A stretch of DNA of 24,131 nt from an uncultured Clostridia bacterium (GTDB lineage: Bacteria; Bacillota; Clostridia; UBA1381), in the NCBI GenBank assembly GCA_910579415.1, contig CAJTUY010000002.1, positions 14,780 to 38,910 of the forward strand. Direction: 5' to 3'. Below the pieces are notes generated by a model. The model was given only the letters and a program-made list of their open reading frames with translations, was not told where the DNA came from and made no database searches. Positions 8,065-17,253 of the stretch are shown here, in pieces. A program made the translations under genes and the position numbers. Positions within the stretch are counted from its first letter, which is position 1. Every line of letters begins with the position of its first letter.

Positions 8065-9183
8065 ATGAATAAAAAAATCATAGCGCTTTTTATCGGAATT
8101 CTGTTTATACCTTCTGCCGTCTATGCATCGGATGTAAATGTGTTTGTACATAATAGTCCGATTAGCACAGGAGGATTTATATCGAATGATACAACTTATG
8201 TGCCGCTCAGAGCTGTGAGTGAAGCATTGGGGGCGCAGGTTATATGGGATAACGATACAAGAAGTGTATATATTGACACTGACGAGGATACAATTACGGG
8301 AAAGGTCATAGAGGAAGCCAGTGAAAGTGTTGTTGCGATAGTGGGCAATCATAAATCAAATTATATTACCGGTACGGCGTCAGATTATAATGAATTGACT
8401 GCTCATGGAACAGGAGTAATTATCAAATCCGGAGGCAGTATACTGACAAATGCTCATGTTGTAAGTGATATAGATAATATAACAGTAGTATTTAGCGATG
8501 GGGAAAGTTATCCTGCCCAAGTACAGTATATGGATAAAGAATCTGACCTTGCTGTGATTAAAGTGGGGCGGTTAGGTCTTAAACCTATTACCTTTGCTGA
8601 AGCAGGCAGTGCATTTGCAGGACAATCGGTTGTAGCTATTGGTACACCTCTATCTCTTTCAATGCGTAATAGCGCATCAAAAGGCATTATAAGCGGAGTG
8701 AATGTAAATGTCAGCAAAGCGTATTATCCTCTATTACAGACTGATGCAGCTATAAACGGAGGTAATTCGGGCGGTCCGTTGCTTAATATGAAAGGACAGT
8801 TAATAGGTATCAACTCATCTAAATATGCAGGTGTAGGTATAGAAGGTTTGTCATTTTCAATTCCGCTGGATACTATTAATTATGTGTTGAAACAGTTTGA
8901 AATGAATGGTAAAGTATGTCGCCCCAATCTCGGAATTACACTCGAAAATTCATGGGAAGCACGTATCGGGTTGCCTACCAAAAAAGGAGTAACTGTTAAA
9001 ACATCTTCATCTGACATATTGAAAACAGGCGATATGATAAATAAAGTTAACGGAGTAGAGGTTCATAGTATAGTTGATTTTAACAAGGTTTTAAGAGATA
9101 CTTATTTATCGGGAAGTATAAAAGTTATATACATAAGAAACGGAGAACAAATATCTTCTGATATTGTTCCGAATATAAATTAA
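8065..9183 (+). CDS. Secreted HtrA-type trypsin-like protease with N-terminal stalk module and PDZ
   Basis: 372 residues. A signal peptide occupies 1-21 (VYA-S). A single stalk (copper amine oxidase N-terminal-like) module covers about 24-73 (YVPLRAVSEALGAQVIWDND). The trypsin-like protease domain follows at about 80-280 with a complete triad: His131 (LTNAHVV), Asp161 (ESDLAVIK) and Ser235 (GGNSGGPLL). A C-terminal PDZ domain spans about 285-368 (DMINKVNGVEV). HtrA/DegP enzymes degrade or refold damaged exported proteins. Most Bacillota HtrA proteins carry a membrane helix at the N-terminus; here it is replaced by a signal peptide plus stalk module. AAGGAG lies upstream. The gene is 49 bases after the galactanase and 15 bases before the next stalk protein, suggesting quality control for this secretion cluster (inference). 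Confidence 0.92.
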   Translation: MNKKIIALFIGILFIPSAVYASDVNVFVHNSPISTGGFISNDTTYVPLRAVSEALGAQVIWDNDTRSVYIDTDEDTITGKVIEEASESVVAIVGNHKSNYITGTASDYNELTAHGTGVIIKSGGSILTNAHVVSDIDNITVVFSDGESYPAQVQYMDKESDLAVIKVGRLGLKPITFAEAGSAFAGQSVVAIGTPLSLSMRNSASKGIISGVNVNVSKAYYPLLQTDAAINGGNSGGPLLNMKGQLIGINSSKYAGVGIEGLSFSIPLDTINYVLKQFEMNGKVCRPNLGITLENSWEARIGLPTKKGVTVKTSSSDILKTGDMINKVNGVEVHSIVDFNKVLRDTYLSGSIKVIYIRNGEQISSDIVPNIN

Positions 9184-9198
9184 GGAGGAAATTTATCA

Positions 9199-11040
9199 AT
9201 GAAAAAAAGAGTTATATCGGTGTTGCTGACATTATGCATGGCATTTTCTTATATGGCATTTGCGTCTGCGGAAGACGGGGACAAGGTTGAAATCAAATTT
9301 AAGGTGGGGGACAGTATACTTAGTATTAACGGTTCGGATGTGGAAGTAGAAACCCCTTATATAGCCGGTGACGGTACTACACTTGTTCCGCTGCGTGTAA
9401 TTACTGAGGCCTTTGGCGCTCAGGTTGATTGGGAGGGTACAACAAAAACCATTACATTAACATATCCCGGTGTTGGCATTGTACTTCAAATCGGAAGCGC
9501 AGTAGCACAGGTGAACAACCATAATGAAACTTTACCGGAGGCTCCTGCATTATCTGCAAATGGTGTTACAATGGTACCGTTAAGATTTATTTCAGAAACT
9601 TTTGGAGCTGATGTGGGTTATGATAATGCTACATCAAGAATTACTGTTACGAAAGGAGATATATCGGGAACACAGACTGTAACGGGTATTACAAATATGA
9701 CCCGTACAGGAGATAGTTATTATCAATGGAGTATTGATACTCCGGTAGATATGGACATGACAGACCGCAGACTGGACGGAATGGGGACCGAGTTTACGGC
9801 GAGTGACGGAAGTGAACTGCATATTGATTTATATCGATATACAGATGATGAAATAAAGCCGTTTGATGAAGAATTTTCGCGTGTAAAGGACTCATTTGCG
9901 AGGTATACTCTTATGGAGGCTGAAAAGCTGACAGATGACGCAGGAAATAAATATATGCATTTTCAGGCAAAGAATACTGAAAAAATAATTGATATGCGTG
10001 AGTATTATGGCAAAGATGATACAACAATAAAGAATATGATTCTTTCAATAGCCGACAGCTTTAAGCTTGGCAGTATTGACAATCAGACATATAATCTTTC
10101 AAACGTATCTGACGGTATGAGAGAAATTAAAAGTGAAAAATATAAGTTTAGCTTTAAAATTCCTGCCGATTATATGCAGTACACTGCAAAAGCGGAAAAT
10201 GAATTTATATTCGGTAATACAGATGATGATGTAAATTCTAATGTACATTTGGGTATCTTCTCAAAAACAGATACTGTTACGGCGGAAAAACTGGCGCATA
10301 AAGATCATGATAACAGAATGAAAGCATATAATCCCGAAATGTCCAAAATTACCGATGTGGAAAGTATAGGTGATACATACCGATACACACAAACAGTTTC
10401 AGGTTCTTCTAAGTACAATACATATAATATAGATGTATTTTTTGAAAAGGGCGGATATGTTTATAACATGTCAGTTACTGCTCCATCTGAAAAAGAAGCA
10501 AAGAGTGCAGAAAAAATCATTGAAAGCCTTAAAACAGAGGAACTTGATTTTGCGGAGATAGGAAAGCTGTTAAGAAATGATCCTGATGATGAAACTATGG
10601 CATCAAATACAGTAGGAAACTATAAATTTTCGCTTCCGGTATCGTGGAAGGGAGCATCGGGAAGCGTTTCGGGAGTTCAGTCATCGGTATATGTAAACGG
10701 CTCTACCGGCTCGATGATTTCTGCGGTTGTTAATAAAGATAATGATTATACAAGCAGAAGTCTGAAAGGTGAAGCAGAAGATTTTCGGAAATATATAAAA
10801 GATAACTCTGATAATCAGCTTATAGGTAATATAGAATATAAAACAATCGGTGATAAAAGCTTTGCTTGTTTCACATATAAAATGATGAGTGATAAAACTG
10901 CTGATAGTTATGTAACAGTATATATGACAATACAGTCAAAAGAACTTATTATGTTTACACTTTATGAAAAGGATATATTTTATAAAGGAGAGGGAATAGG
11001 CATACTTGAAAACGCACTTGCCTCAATAACAAAAAAATAA
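9199..11040 (+). CDS. Secreted stalk-domain protein with repeated C-terminal modules, function unknown
   Basis: 613 residues. A signal peptide (about 1-24) is followed by a double stalk unit: VPLRVITEAFGAQVDWEGT near 68-86 and VPLRFISETFGADVGYDNA near 117-135. This is the copper amine oxidase N-terminal-like domain, which in these bacteria is a structural or wall-associated module and not an oxidase. Residues about 160-613 seem to hold three related alpha/beta units. Each opens with a 'Y.FS..P..W/Y' strand (YYQWSIDTPVDM, YKFSFKIPADY, YKFSLPVSW) and ends in a helix with 'I..S'. They resemble the PsbP/DcrB-like fold, but that is an impression only. It has an AAGGAGG ribosome site, follows the HtrA gene by 15 bases and ends at a strong terminator. 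No enzyme motif is visible. Confidence 0.8.
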   Translation: MKKRVISVLLTLCMAFSYMAFASAEDGDKVEIKFKVGDSILSINGSDVEVETPYIAGDGTTLVPLRVITEAFGAQVDWEGTTKTITLTYPGVGIVLQIGSAVAQVNNHNETLPEAPALSANGVTMVPLRFISETFGADVGYDNATSRITVTKGDISGTQTVTGITNMTRTGDSYYQWSIDTPVDMDMTDRRLDGMGTEFTASDGSELHIDLYRYTDDEIKPFDEEFSRVKDSFARYTLMEAEKLTDDAGNKYMHFQAKNTEKIIDMREYYGKDDTTIKNMILSIADSFKLGSIDNQTYNLSNVSDGMREIKSEKYKFSFKIPADYMQYTAKAENEFIFGNTDDDVNSNVHLGIFSKTDTVTAEKLAHKDHDNRMKAYNPEMSKITDVESIGDTYRYTQTVSGSSKYNTYNIDVFFEKGGYVYNMSVTAPSEKEAKSAEKIIESLKTEELDFAEIGKLLRNDPDDETMASNTVGNYKFSLPVSWKGASGSVSGVQSSVYVNGSTGSMISAVVNKDNDYTSRSLKGEAEDFRKYIKDNSDNQLIGNIEYKTIGDKSFACFTYKMMSDKTADSYVTVYMTIQSKELIMFTLYEKDIFYKGEGIGILENALASITKK

Positions 11041-11050
11041 TAAACAGCAG

Positions 11051-11082
11051 CAGGCTGCCTGATTTCAGGCAGTCTGTTTTTT
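11051..11082 (+). terminator. Terminator of the galactanase-HtrA-stalk operon
   Basis: CAGGCTGCCTGA pairs with TCAGGCAGTCTG (one G-T pair) over a very short loop, followed by TTTTTT. Confidence 0.9.
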
Positions 11083-11095
11083 CAGATTAACATAA

Positions 11096-12622
<1,527 letters not shown>

Positions 12623-12635
12623 TTATAAAATAAGT

Positions 12636-12671
12636 AAAAAACGTTTGTCCGTAATAGGGCAAACGTTTTTT
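12636..12671. terminator. gdhA terminator
   Basis: AAAAAACGTTTGTCC pairs with GGGCAAACGTTTTTT around a 6-base loop. The T-run exists on both strands, so it can also back up the tRNA terminator from the other side. Confidence 0.9.
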
Positions 12672-12683
12672 GTATGTGAAAAT

Positions 12684-12713
12684 AAAAACGAAGTAAGCAA
12701 TAAGCTTACTTCG
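12684..12713 (-). terminator. Terminator of tRNA-Ser
   Basis: A perfect 10-base-pair hairpin (CGAAGTAAGC / GCTTACTTCG, loop of 5) at 12689-12713 is followed on the minus strand by TTTTT (12684-12688). It lies 12 bases past the tRNA 3' end. Confidence 0.85.
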
Positions 12714-12724
12714 CAAAACGCTAA

Positions 12725-12813
12725 TGGCGGAGAAGGTGGGATTCGAACCCACGTGTCCGTTAAGACAAACGCATTTCGAGTGCGCCCCGTTATGACCGCT
12801 TCGATACTTCTCC
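12725..12813 (-). tRNA. tRNA-Ser, anticodon CGA
   Basis: 89 bases with encoded CCA. The acceptor stem GGAGAAG/CTTCTCC has discriminator G. The D arm contains AGCGG. The anticodon stem GCGCA/TGCGT closes the loop CTCGAAA, giving anticodon CGA (reads UCG). A long variable arm typical of class II tRNAs follows, then the T arm GTGGG-TTCGAAT-CCCAC. It has its own promoter and terminator and stands alone, not in a cluster. It lies on the minus strand between two plus-strand genes. Confidence 0.96.
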
Positions 12814-12830
12814 AAAAATCTTACCGTAAT

Positions 12831-12859
12831 ATTCTAACATAACCAATAAAAAAAGTCAA
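12831..12859 (-). promoter_or_regulatory. tRNA-Ser promoter
   Basis: On the minus strand TTGACT (12854-12859) and TAGAAT (12831-12836) are 17 bases apart, placing the start about 10 bases before the mature tRNA. Confidence 0.8.
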
Positions 12860-12868
12860 GCATTTAGT

Positions 12869-12897
12869 TTGACAATAATTCGCGTAAATGATATACT
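12869..12897 (+). promoter_or_regulatory. Promoter of the subtilase-repressor operon
   Basis: A consensus TTGACA at 12869-12874 and TATACT at 12892-12897 are 17 bases apart. It is divergent from the tRNA promoter and only 9 bases from its -35. Confidence 0.8.
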
Positions 12898-12938
12898 TAT
12901 AGTAGTATAATAGGAGTAATACAGGGTGGTGACAGGTG

Positions 12939-14771
12939 ATGAAAAAGTATATAATTATTGCTGCGCAAATGCTTGTATTTATACTGAGCGCTTTTTCGGT
13001 AAATGCGGAAAGACCTTTGTTTGATGACAGTACGCTTATTGTAGTAATGAAGCCTCAGGCGAGAGCGCGTCTGTTTTCTTATCGTGCGGAAGAGGATTAC
13101 AGCGAGCTGTTTTCCGAATTTAATATTTCCGATGTCTATCGCCTTGACACGAATTACTCATCCAACAGCAGAATTTCATTTTTCAGCGCAAATGAAGGTA
13201 TGGGTGAAGCGTTTAAATTAACGCTTTCAGAACCCGGAGAGCAAAATGTGCTGGATATGATTGATGAGCTTAATACGCGTGATGAGGTTGATTACGCACA
13301 GCCAAACTACATGTATTATCTTGCGGAGGATACTTCATATATTCCGAATGACCCTTCATATTCAAAGCAGTATGCTCTTGATAAAATTGATGCAAAGAAT
13401 GTGTGGGCGCAAAATATAGATTGTTCCGATGTGGTTGTAGGTATAATTGATTCGGGAATTAAAACGAACCATGCGGATTTAGCTGAAAATATATGGGAAA
13501 ATCAGGGTGAAATAGGTGAAATGAAGAATGATGGGGTTGACAATGACGGAAACGGCAGAATAGACGATTATCAAGGCTGGAATTTTTTTGACAACAATAA
13601 TATTGTTGAAGACACTTACGGTCACGGCACACATGTTGCCGGCATTGTAAGCGCGGTGACTGATAACGGAGAGGGAATTGCCTCGCTTGCGCGTAACGCA
13701 AGACTTATGCCTTTAAAAATAATAAATGGCAAAACAGGTACGACTACAACAATGATTAACGATTCTATCAGCTATGCCGCGCAGAATGGGGCGGATATAC
13801 TGAATTTAAGTTTAAGTACCAGTCCTGAGAAGCCAAACGATAAATTTCTTAAAAACATTATAGAATATAATCCTGACATATTGTTTATTGCGGCGGCATC
13901 AAATGACGCAAACGACAATGATATAAATCCTGTATATCCTGCATGCCATACGGTTAATTTTGATAATGTGATATCAGTTGCGGCGACAACATCGGAAGAC
14001 ATACTGCGTCCAACATCAAACTACGGTAAAACGAGCGTTGACCTTGCCGCGCCGGGCGACAGTATATACAGTACATATAAGGACGGCTCATATTACAAGA
14101 TGGGAGGTACATCAATGGCATGTCCGCTTGTCGTAAGTGCGGCGGCGGTGTTAAAGGCTAAATATCCGGATATTACTCCGGGTGAAATAAAGACAGCTTT
14201 GACAGAAAGCGTGGACAAGCTAAGCACGCTTGAAGGTAAAATAAGAAGCGGCGGACGGCTTAATGCCTATAAGGCTCTGAAGTATTTTGAGCCTGACCCG
14301 ACACCCACACCAACATCGACACCGACGGTGATACCGACAGCAACACCAACGTCAATACCGACACTAATGCCAACGGTAACCCCGACGGCAGTACCCACAC
14401 TAATTCCGACATTAACACCAACGGCGATACCAACACTAACCCCGACAGCAACCCCGACGGTAACACCAACGACAGTCCCAACCCAAACAGTGACACCAAC
14501 ACCGACAGAACCGATACAGACGGACAGAATAGAATTCGGGAAAAATGAAAACGGAGACATAACAGGCATAATTATACTTGAAAAAGAAGCAGAAGTGTCT
14601 GATATAATGATATTTGCGGTACGAAAAACAGACGGTAAATTAAGCGGAGCCGTAAATATAGAGGTTAAGGAGGATATGACCTTCATACTGCCCGATGGCT
14701 TTGATGATGTTTATGTATGGGACAGAAATATGTGTCCTTTGATGGATATACAGACCTATGAAAGGAGTTAA
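12939..14771 (+). CDS. Secreted subtilisin-like (S8) serine protease with Pro-Thr repeat tail
   Basis: About 610 residues. It has a signal peptide (about 1-24, VNA-E) and a propeptide-like region (about 30-130). The S8 domain follows with the full triad: Asp171 (VGIIDSGI), His229 (YGHGTHVAG) and Ser392 (GGTSMACP), plus the oxyanion-region ASNDAND. Residues about 454-525 are a 72-residue Pro/Thr linker of PTxTPT-type repeats. A C-terminal beta-rich module of about 85 residues ends the protein. The linker and tail suggest display away from the cell, with the last module possibly binding wall or substrate. ATG 12939 is chosen over the adjoining GTG 12936 because GGTGGTGA at 12925-12932 is better spaced. 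The next gene, a LexA-like repressor, starts 6 bases after its stop, so the two are almost surely co-transcribed. Confidence 0.92.
   Translation: MKKYIIIAAQMLVFILSAFSVNAERPLFDDSTLIVVMKPQARARLFSYRAEEDYSELFSEFNISDVYRLDTNYSSNSRISFFSANEGMGEAFKLTLSEPGEQNVLDMIDELNTRDEVDYAQPNYMYYLAEDTSYIPNDPSYSKQYALDKIDAKNVWAQNIDCSDVVVGIIDSGIKTNHADLAENIWENQGEIGEMKNDGVDNDGNGRIDDYQGWNFFDNNNIVEDTYGHGTHVAGIVSAVTDNGEGIASLARNARLMPLKIINGKTGTTTTMINDSISYAAQNGADILNLSLSTSPEKPNDKFLKNIIEYNPDILFIAAASNDANDNDINPVYPACHTVNFDNVISVAATTSEDILRPTSNYGKTSVDLAAPGDSIYSTYKDGSYYKMGGTSMACPLVVSAAAVLKAKYPDITPGEIKTALTESVDKLSTLEGKIRSGGRLNAYKALKYFEPDPTPTPTSTPTVIPTATPTSIPTLMPTVTPTAVPTLIPTLTPTAIPTLTPTATPTVTPTTVPTQTVTPTPTEPIQTDRIEFGKNENGDITGIIILEKEAEVSDIMIFAVRKTDGKLSGAVNIEVKEDMTFILPDGFDDVYVWDRNMCPLMDIQTYERS
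14298..14513 (+). repeat. Degenerate tandem repeat coding for the Pro-Thr linker
   Basis: 216 bases of period-6 and period-18 units (CCGACA / CCAACA / ACACTAATT-like) encode repeated PTxTPT in the protease tail. Such arrays change length by slippage. The purine/pyrimidine bias gives spurious open frames on the opposite strand. Confidence 0.85.
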
Positions 14772-14777
14772 ATTCAT

Positions 14778-15404
14778 ATGACAACAGGAGAAAGGATACG
14801 TCAGCTCCGCAAGGAACACTCTCTGACACAGGAGGAACTTGGCGCAAAAATCGGCGTACAGAAGGCGGCAATACAGAAATATGAAAAAGGTACGGTAACC
14901 AATATTAAGCGTGATTCTTTAATAAAGCTTGCAAAAATTCTTGATACTACTCCCGAATATCTGCTCGGCTGGGAGGAAACTCCCGAAAATATTGAAATAA
15001 CGGACGGTTCGGAATTTGTAAACATACCGATTATAGGCAGAGTTGCGGCAGGAGTGACGTGTCTTGCCGAAAACAATATAACGGGATATGAGCCTGTTAT
15101 GCGAAAAGATATTTCAGGCAGCGAGCAGTACGCGTTTTTGCGTGTGACGGGTGACAGCATGTATCCTGTGTTTATGGAGGGCGATTTAGTGTTGGTACGC
15201 TGTCAGACTTCTGTGGACAGCGGAAGCTATGCGGTAGTAACGATTGACAACGAGGACGGAGTTGTTAAAAAGATTGTTTACGGCAGCGATTTTATTGAGC
15301 TTCAGTCAATCAATCCGATGTATCCGCCGCGCCGTTTTGAGGGCGAGGAGGTACTTCGCATACGAGTTTTCGGACTTGTTAAGGAAATTAAGCGAAAATT
15401 CTGA
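14778..15404 (+). CDS. LexA-like repressor: XRE helix-turn-helix plus S24 autoprotease
   Basis: 208 residues. The N-terminal Cro/CI-type HTH is at about 4-62 (LTQEELGAKIGVQKAAIQKYE). The S24 self-cleavage domain is at about 83-205. The catalytic dyad is intact: Ser127 in TGDSMYP and Lys164 in DGVVKKI, 37 residues apart as in LexA and UmuD. A cleavage site Ala91-Gly92 (GRVAAG) is in the right place. Such proteins (CI, HdiR, ImmR-like) self-cleave on RecA filaments and release SOS- or stress-controlled genes. True LexA has a winged HTH, so this is a phage-type or HdiR-type regulator and not the global LexA. AAGGAG overlaps the upstream protease's end, which makes the two genes one unit. Its targets are unknown; the phage block lies 6 kb downstream. 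Confidence 0.92.
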   Translation: MTTGERIRQLRKEHSLTQEELGAKIGVQKAAIQKYEKGTVTNIKRDSLIKLAKILDTTPEYLLGWEETPENIEITDGSEFVNIPIIGRVAAGVTCLAENNITGYEPVMRKDISGSEQYAFLRVTGDSMYPVFMEGDLVLVRCQTSVDSGSYAVVTIDNEDGVVKKIVYGSDFIELQSINPMYPPRRFEGEEVLRIRVFGLVKEIKRKF

Positions 15405-15430
15405 TAAAATGGAACAAAATCGCATAAAAT

Positions 15431-15454
15431 AACGTCTAATTACATATAGGCGTT
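15431..15454 (+). other. Leader hairpin before the M16 peptidase gene
   Basis: AACGTCTA pairs with TAGGCGTT (one T-G pair) around an 8-base loop, directly upstream of the AAGGAG ribosome site. There is no T-run, so it is not a terminator. A weak effect on translation or mRNA stability is possible. Confidence 0.4.
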
Positions 15455-15470
15455 AAAAAGGAGTACAGTT

Positions 15471-16724
15471 TTGCATCAATATAAGATACTTTCAAACGGT
15501 ATACGCGTTGTTGCCGAAAAAATAGAATATCTGAAATCAATTTCAATCGGCGTATGGATTGGGAACGGTTCAAGATATGAAAATAAAAGTGAAAACGGTA
15601 TTTCTCATTTTATAGAGCATATGCTTTTTAAGGGAACTTATAACCGAAGTGCGGTACAGATTGCGAATGAAATCGACTCGGTGGGCGGTCATATAGACGC
15701 GTTTACTACGCGTGAATATACCTGCTTTTACACAAAAACGCTTGACGAGCATATACCGATTGCGCTTGACGTGCTGTCGGACATGCTGTTCAATCCGCGT
15801 TTTGACGAGGATGATATGTCGCTTGAAAGACAGGTTATAAAAGAGGAAATACGAATGTATGAGGACAGTCCGGAAGAACTGGTATATGACCTTTCGTCAT
15901 ACGCGGTCTGGGGCGATACGCCGATGGGCAGGACTATTCTCGGCACATATGAGAGCCTTGACAAAATTAACCCTGACATAATGCGTACATTTATGAATAA
16001 TCACTACACAAGCGCGAATACTATAATATCAGTATCAGGTAATTTTGACGATACGTTTTTCGATTTGCTTGAGGAATATTTCGGCAAAAGGAAAATGAGG
16101 GACGTTCTGCCTTCACTTCCCGAAGCCCCGTACCTGCCGCAAAGAAATATGGTAAAGACAAAGGATATTGAGCAGGTGCAGCTTGTAGCAAATTTTAAGG
16201 GCATAGACGTAATGGACGACAGCGTATACAGTCTGCTGGTTTTTAATAATATTTTCGGAAGCGGAATGTCGTCAAGACTGTTTCAGAATATCCGTGAAAA
16301 GCGCGGGCTTGTGTATTGGATAAGCGCAGGTCACAGCGCGTATATAAACACAGGCGTGTTTGATATTTCGGCAGGAATGAGTCCGCAGAGCCTTGAAGAA
16401 GTTGCGGAGCTTATCTCAAAGGAAATAAATATAGTTAAACGTGACAAGCTCAGCGCAGAGGAGATAAAAAAATCAAAGGAGCAGTTAAAAGGGAATTATA
16501 TCCTGTCAAGAGAAAGTACGGGCGCAAGAATGCAGGGCGCAGGACGTTCGCTGCTTTTGGGCAAGAAGATACTTACGCAGGAGGAAGCCCTGAAAAAGAT
16601 TGAGGAAGTCAGCGTTGACAGCGTGGCGGAAATTATTGACCGTGTACTTGACGGCAATACATTATGCGTCTGCGCGGTAGGTCCTGCTGACAGCGTGGAC
16701 GGAATATTTGACATAAATCGTTAA
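15471..16724 (+). CDS. M16-family zinc metallopeptidase (processing-peptidase-like)
   Basis: 417 residues. The inverted zinc motif is intact: His46-Phe-Ile-Glu49-His50 (ISHFIEHMLFKG), with the third ligand Glu126 in VIKEEIRMYED, 77 residues downstream. The C-terminal half keeps the family's SRLFQNIREKRGLVYWI. This is the single-chain YmxG/PqqL/MPP-beta-like group common in Bacillota, a cytoplasmic peptidase whose physiological substrate is not settled. The start is TTG at 15471, because AAAAAGGAG ends 7 bases before it and the protein then begins exactly as relatives do (…YKILSNGIRVVAE). It lies 66 bases after the LexA-like gene with no terminator between, so it may be read through from the protease operon. 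Confidence 0.93.
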   Translation: MHQYKILSNGIRVVAEKIEYLKSISIGVWIGNGSRYENKSENGISHFIEHMLFKGTYNRSAVQIANEIDSVGGHIDAFTTREYTCFYTKTLDEHIPIALDVLSDMLFNPRFDEDDMSLERQVIKEEIRMYEDSPEELVYDLSSYAVWGDTPMGRTILGTYESLDKINPDIMRTFMNNHYTSANTIISVSGNFDDTFFDLLEEYFGKRKMRDVLPSLPEAPYLPQRNMVKTKDIEQVQLVANFKGIDVMDDSVYSLLVFNNIFGSGMSSRLFQNIREKRGLVYWISAGHSAYINTGVFDISAGMSPQSLEEVAELISKEINIVKRDKLSAEEIKKSKEQLKGNYILSRESTGARMQGAGRSLLLGKKILTQEEALKKIEEVSVDSVAEIIDRVLDGNTLCVCAVGPADSVDGIFDINR

Positions 16725-16851
16725 AAATAATTAAATTTATATAAATTTTTTTAAAAATGCTTGCAATTTGCATGTATTTGTAATATTCTATTTTCAGTGG
16801 GTTGCTGATTATAATTCTGAAGAATTTGCTTATTAGGAAGGGTGAAGAAAG

Positions 16852-17103
16852 ATGGAATTTAACGAAACGATGAAAATCAACCTTGAATTCGACAAGGCTC
16901 AGGAAGTCAGAGAAACAGTTGCTAAGGTTTATGAAGCGCTGAAGATTAAGGGTTATGACCCCATAAGCCAGATAGTCGGATATATCCTTTCGGGTGACCC
17001 GACTTACATAACCAGCTATAACGGCGCGAGAAGTCTTATTGTTAAAATCGAACGCGACGAGCTGCTGGAGGAGTTTGCGAAAACGTATGTAAATAACCTG
17101 TAA
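16852..17103 (+). CDS. ireB: IreB-family regulatory phosphoprotein (UPF0297)
   Basis: 83 residues that match the IreB/YrzL family along the whole length: an acidic N-terminus with a phosphorylatable Thr ([11 protein letters not shown], Thr6), then [30 protein letters not shown] and [22 protein letters not shown]. In Enterococcus IreB is a small substrate of the PASTA kinase IreK that restrains cephalosporin resistance and also controls wall precursor synthesis. In most Bacillota it lies beside ruvX and a DUF1292 gene. Here it stands alone with its own terminator. It has a GGAAGG ribosome site about 12 bases upstream. The 128 bases before it are AT-rich, and I could not settle on a promoter there. 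Confidence 0.93.
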   Translation: MEFNETMKINLEFDKAQEVRETVAKVYEALKIKGYDPISQIVGYILSGDPTYITSYNGARSLIVKIERDELLEEFAKTYVNNL

Positions 17104-17104
17104 A

Positions 17105-17147
17105 AAACAGGACTGTTCGCTTATTGCAGCAGTCCTTTGTTTTTTTA
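17105..17147 (+). terminator. ireB terminator
   Basis: AGGACTG and CAGTCCT form a stem with a 14-base loop and are followed by TTTG then TTTTTTT. Confidence 0.8.
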
Positions 17148-17161
17148 TGCTGAGGGAGGGC

Positions 17162-17197
17162 AAAAAGGGAGAACCCCCGTTTATAAAAACGGGGGTT
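17162..17197 (-). terminator. GC-rich hairpin, possible minus-strand terminator
   Basis: AACCCCCGTTT and AAACGGGGGTT (loop ATAA, 17172-17197) form a perfect 11-base-pair stem. On the minus strand it is followed after 5 bases by TTTTT (17162-17166). On the plus strand no T-run follows. It could end the transcript that carries the mini-ORF, or be the subterminal hairpin of a decayed IS200/IS605-type element. Confidence 0.5.
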
Positions 17198-17226
17198 CAG
17201 TGCCAAACAAAATTTAATATATATTC

Positions 17227-17253
17227 TTATTCAATTGTAATGTAAGCCGACAT
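17227..17253 (-). CDS. Candidate mini-ORF of 8 codons
   Basis: On the minus strand ATG at 17253 gives MSAYITIE and stops. A near-consensus AAAGGAGGG (17268-17276) lies upstream but 14 bases away, which is longer than ideal. The start codon sits in the loop of a small hairpin (GTAAG…CTTAC). It may be a leader peptide, a fortuitous frame, or the tail of a decayed gene: the same frame runs back 7 codons to an in-frame stop. I cannot decide between these. Confidence 0.25.
   Translation of the reverse strand: MSAYITIE

Noticed and set aside
9199..11040. A copper amine oxidase enzyme
   Set aside because: Only the N-terminal stalk-type module is present; the catalytic domain with topaquinone Tyr and copper His residues is missing.
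12725..12813. tRNA-Ser as the attachment site of an integrated element
   Set aside because: No integrase and no direct repeat of the tRNA 3' end was found nearby; the phage block begins 8 kb away after tadA.
14298..14513. CRISPR-like regular repeat
   Set aside because: Units are 6-18 bases and in frame with a Pro-Thr protein linker; there are no 20-40 base repeats with unique spacers and no cas genes.
14260..14686. Two long minus-strand frames over the Pro-Thr repeat (Val/Gly- and Leu/Ser-rich)
   Set aside because: They are antisense reading of the period-6 repeat in the subtilase; the repeated VGV/LVS patterns mirror the DNA repeat and there are no start signals.
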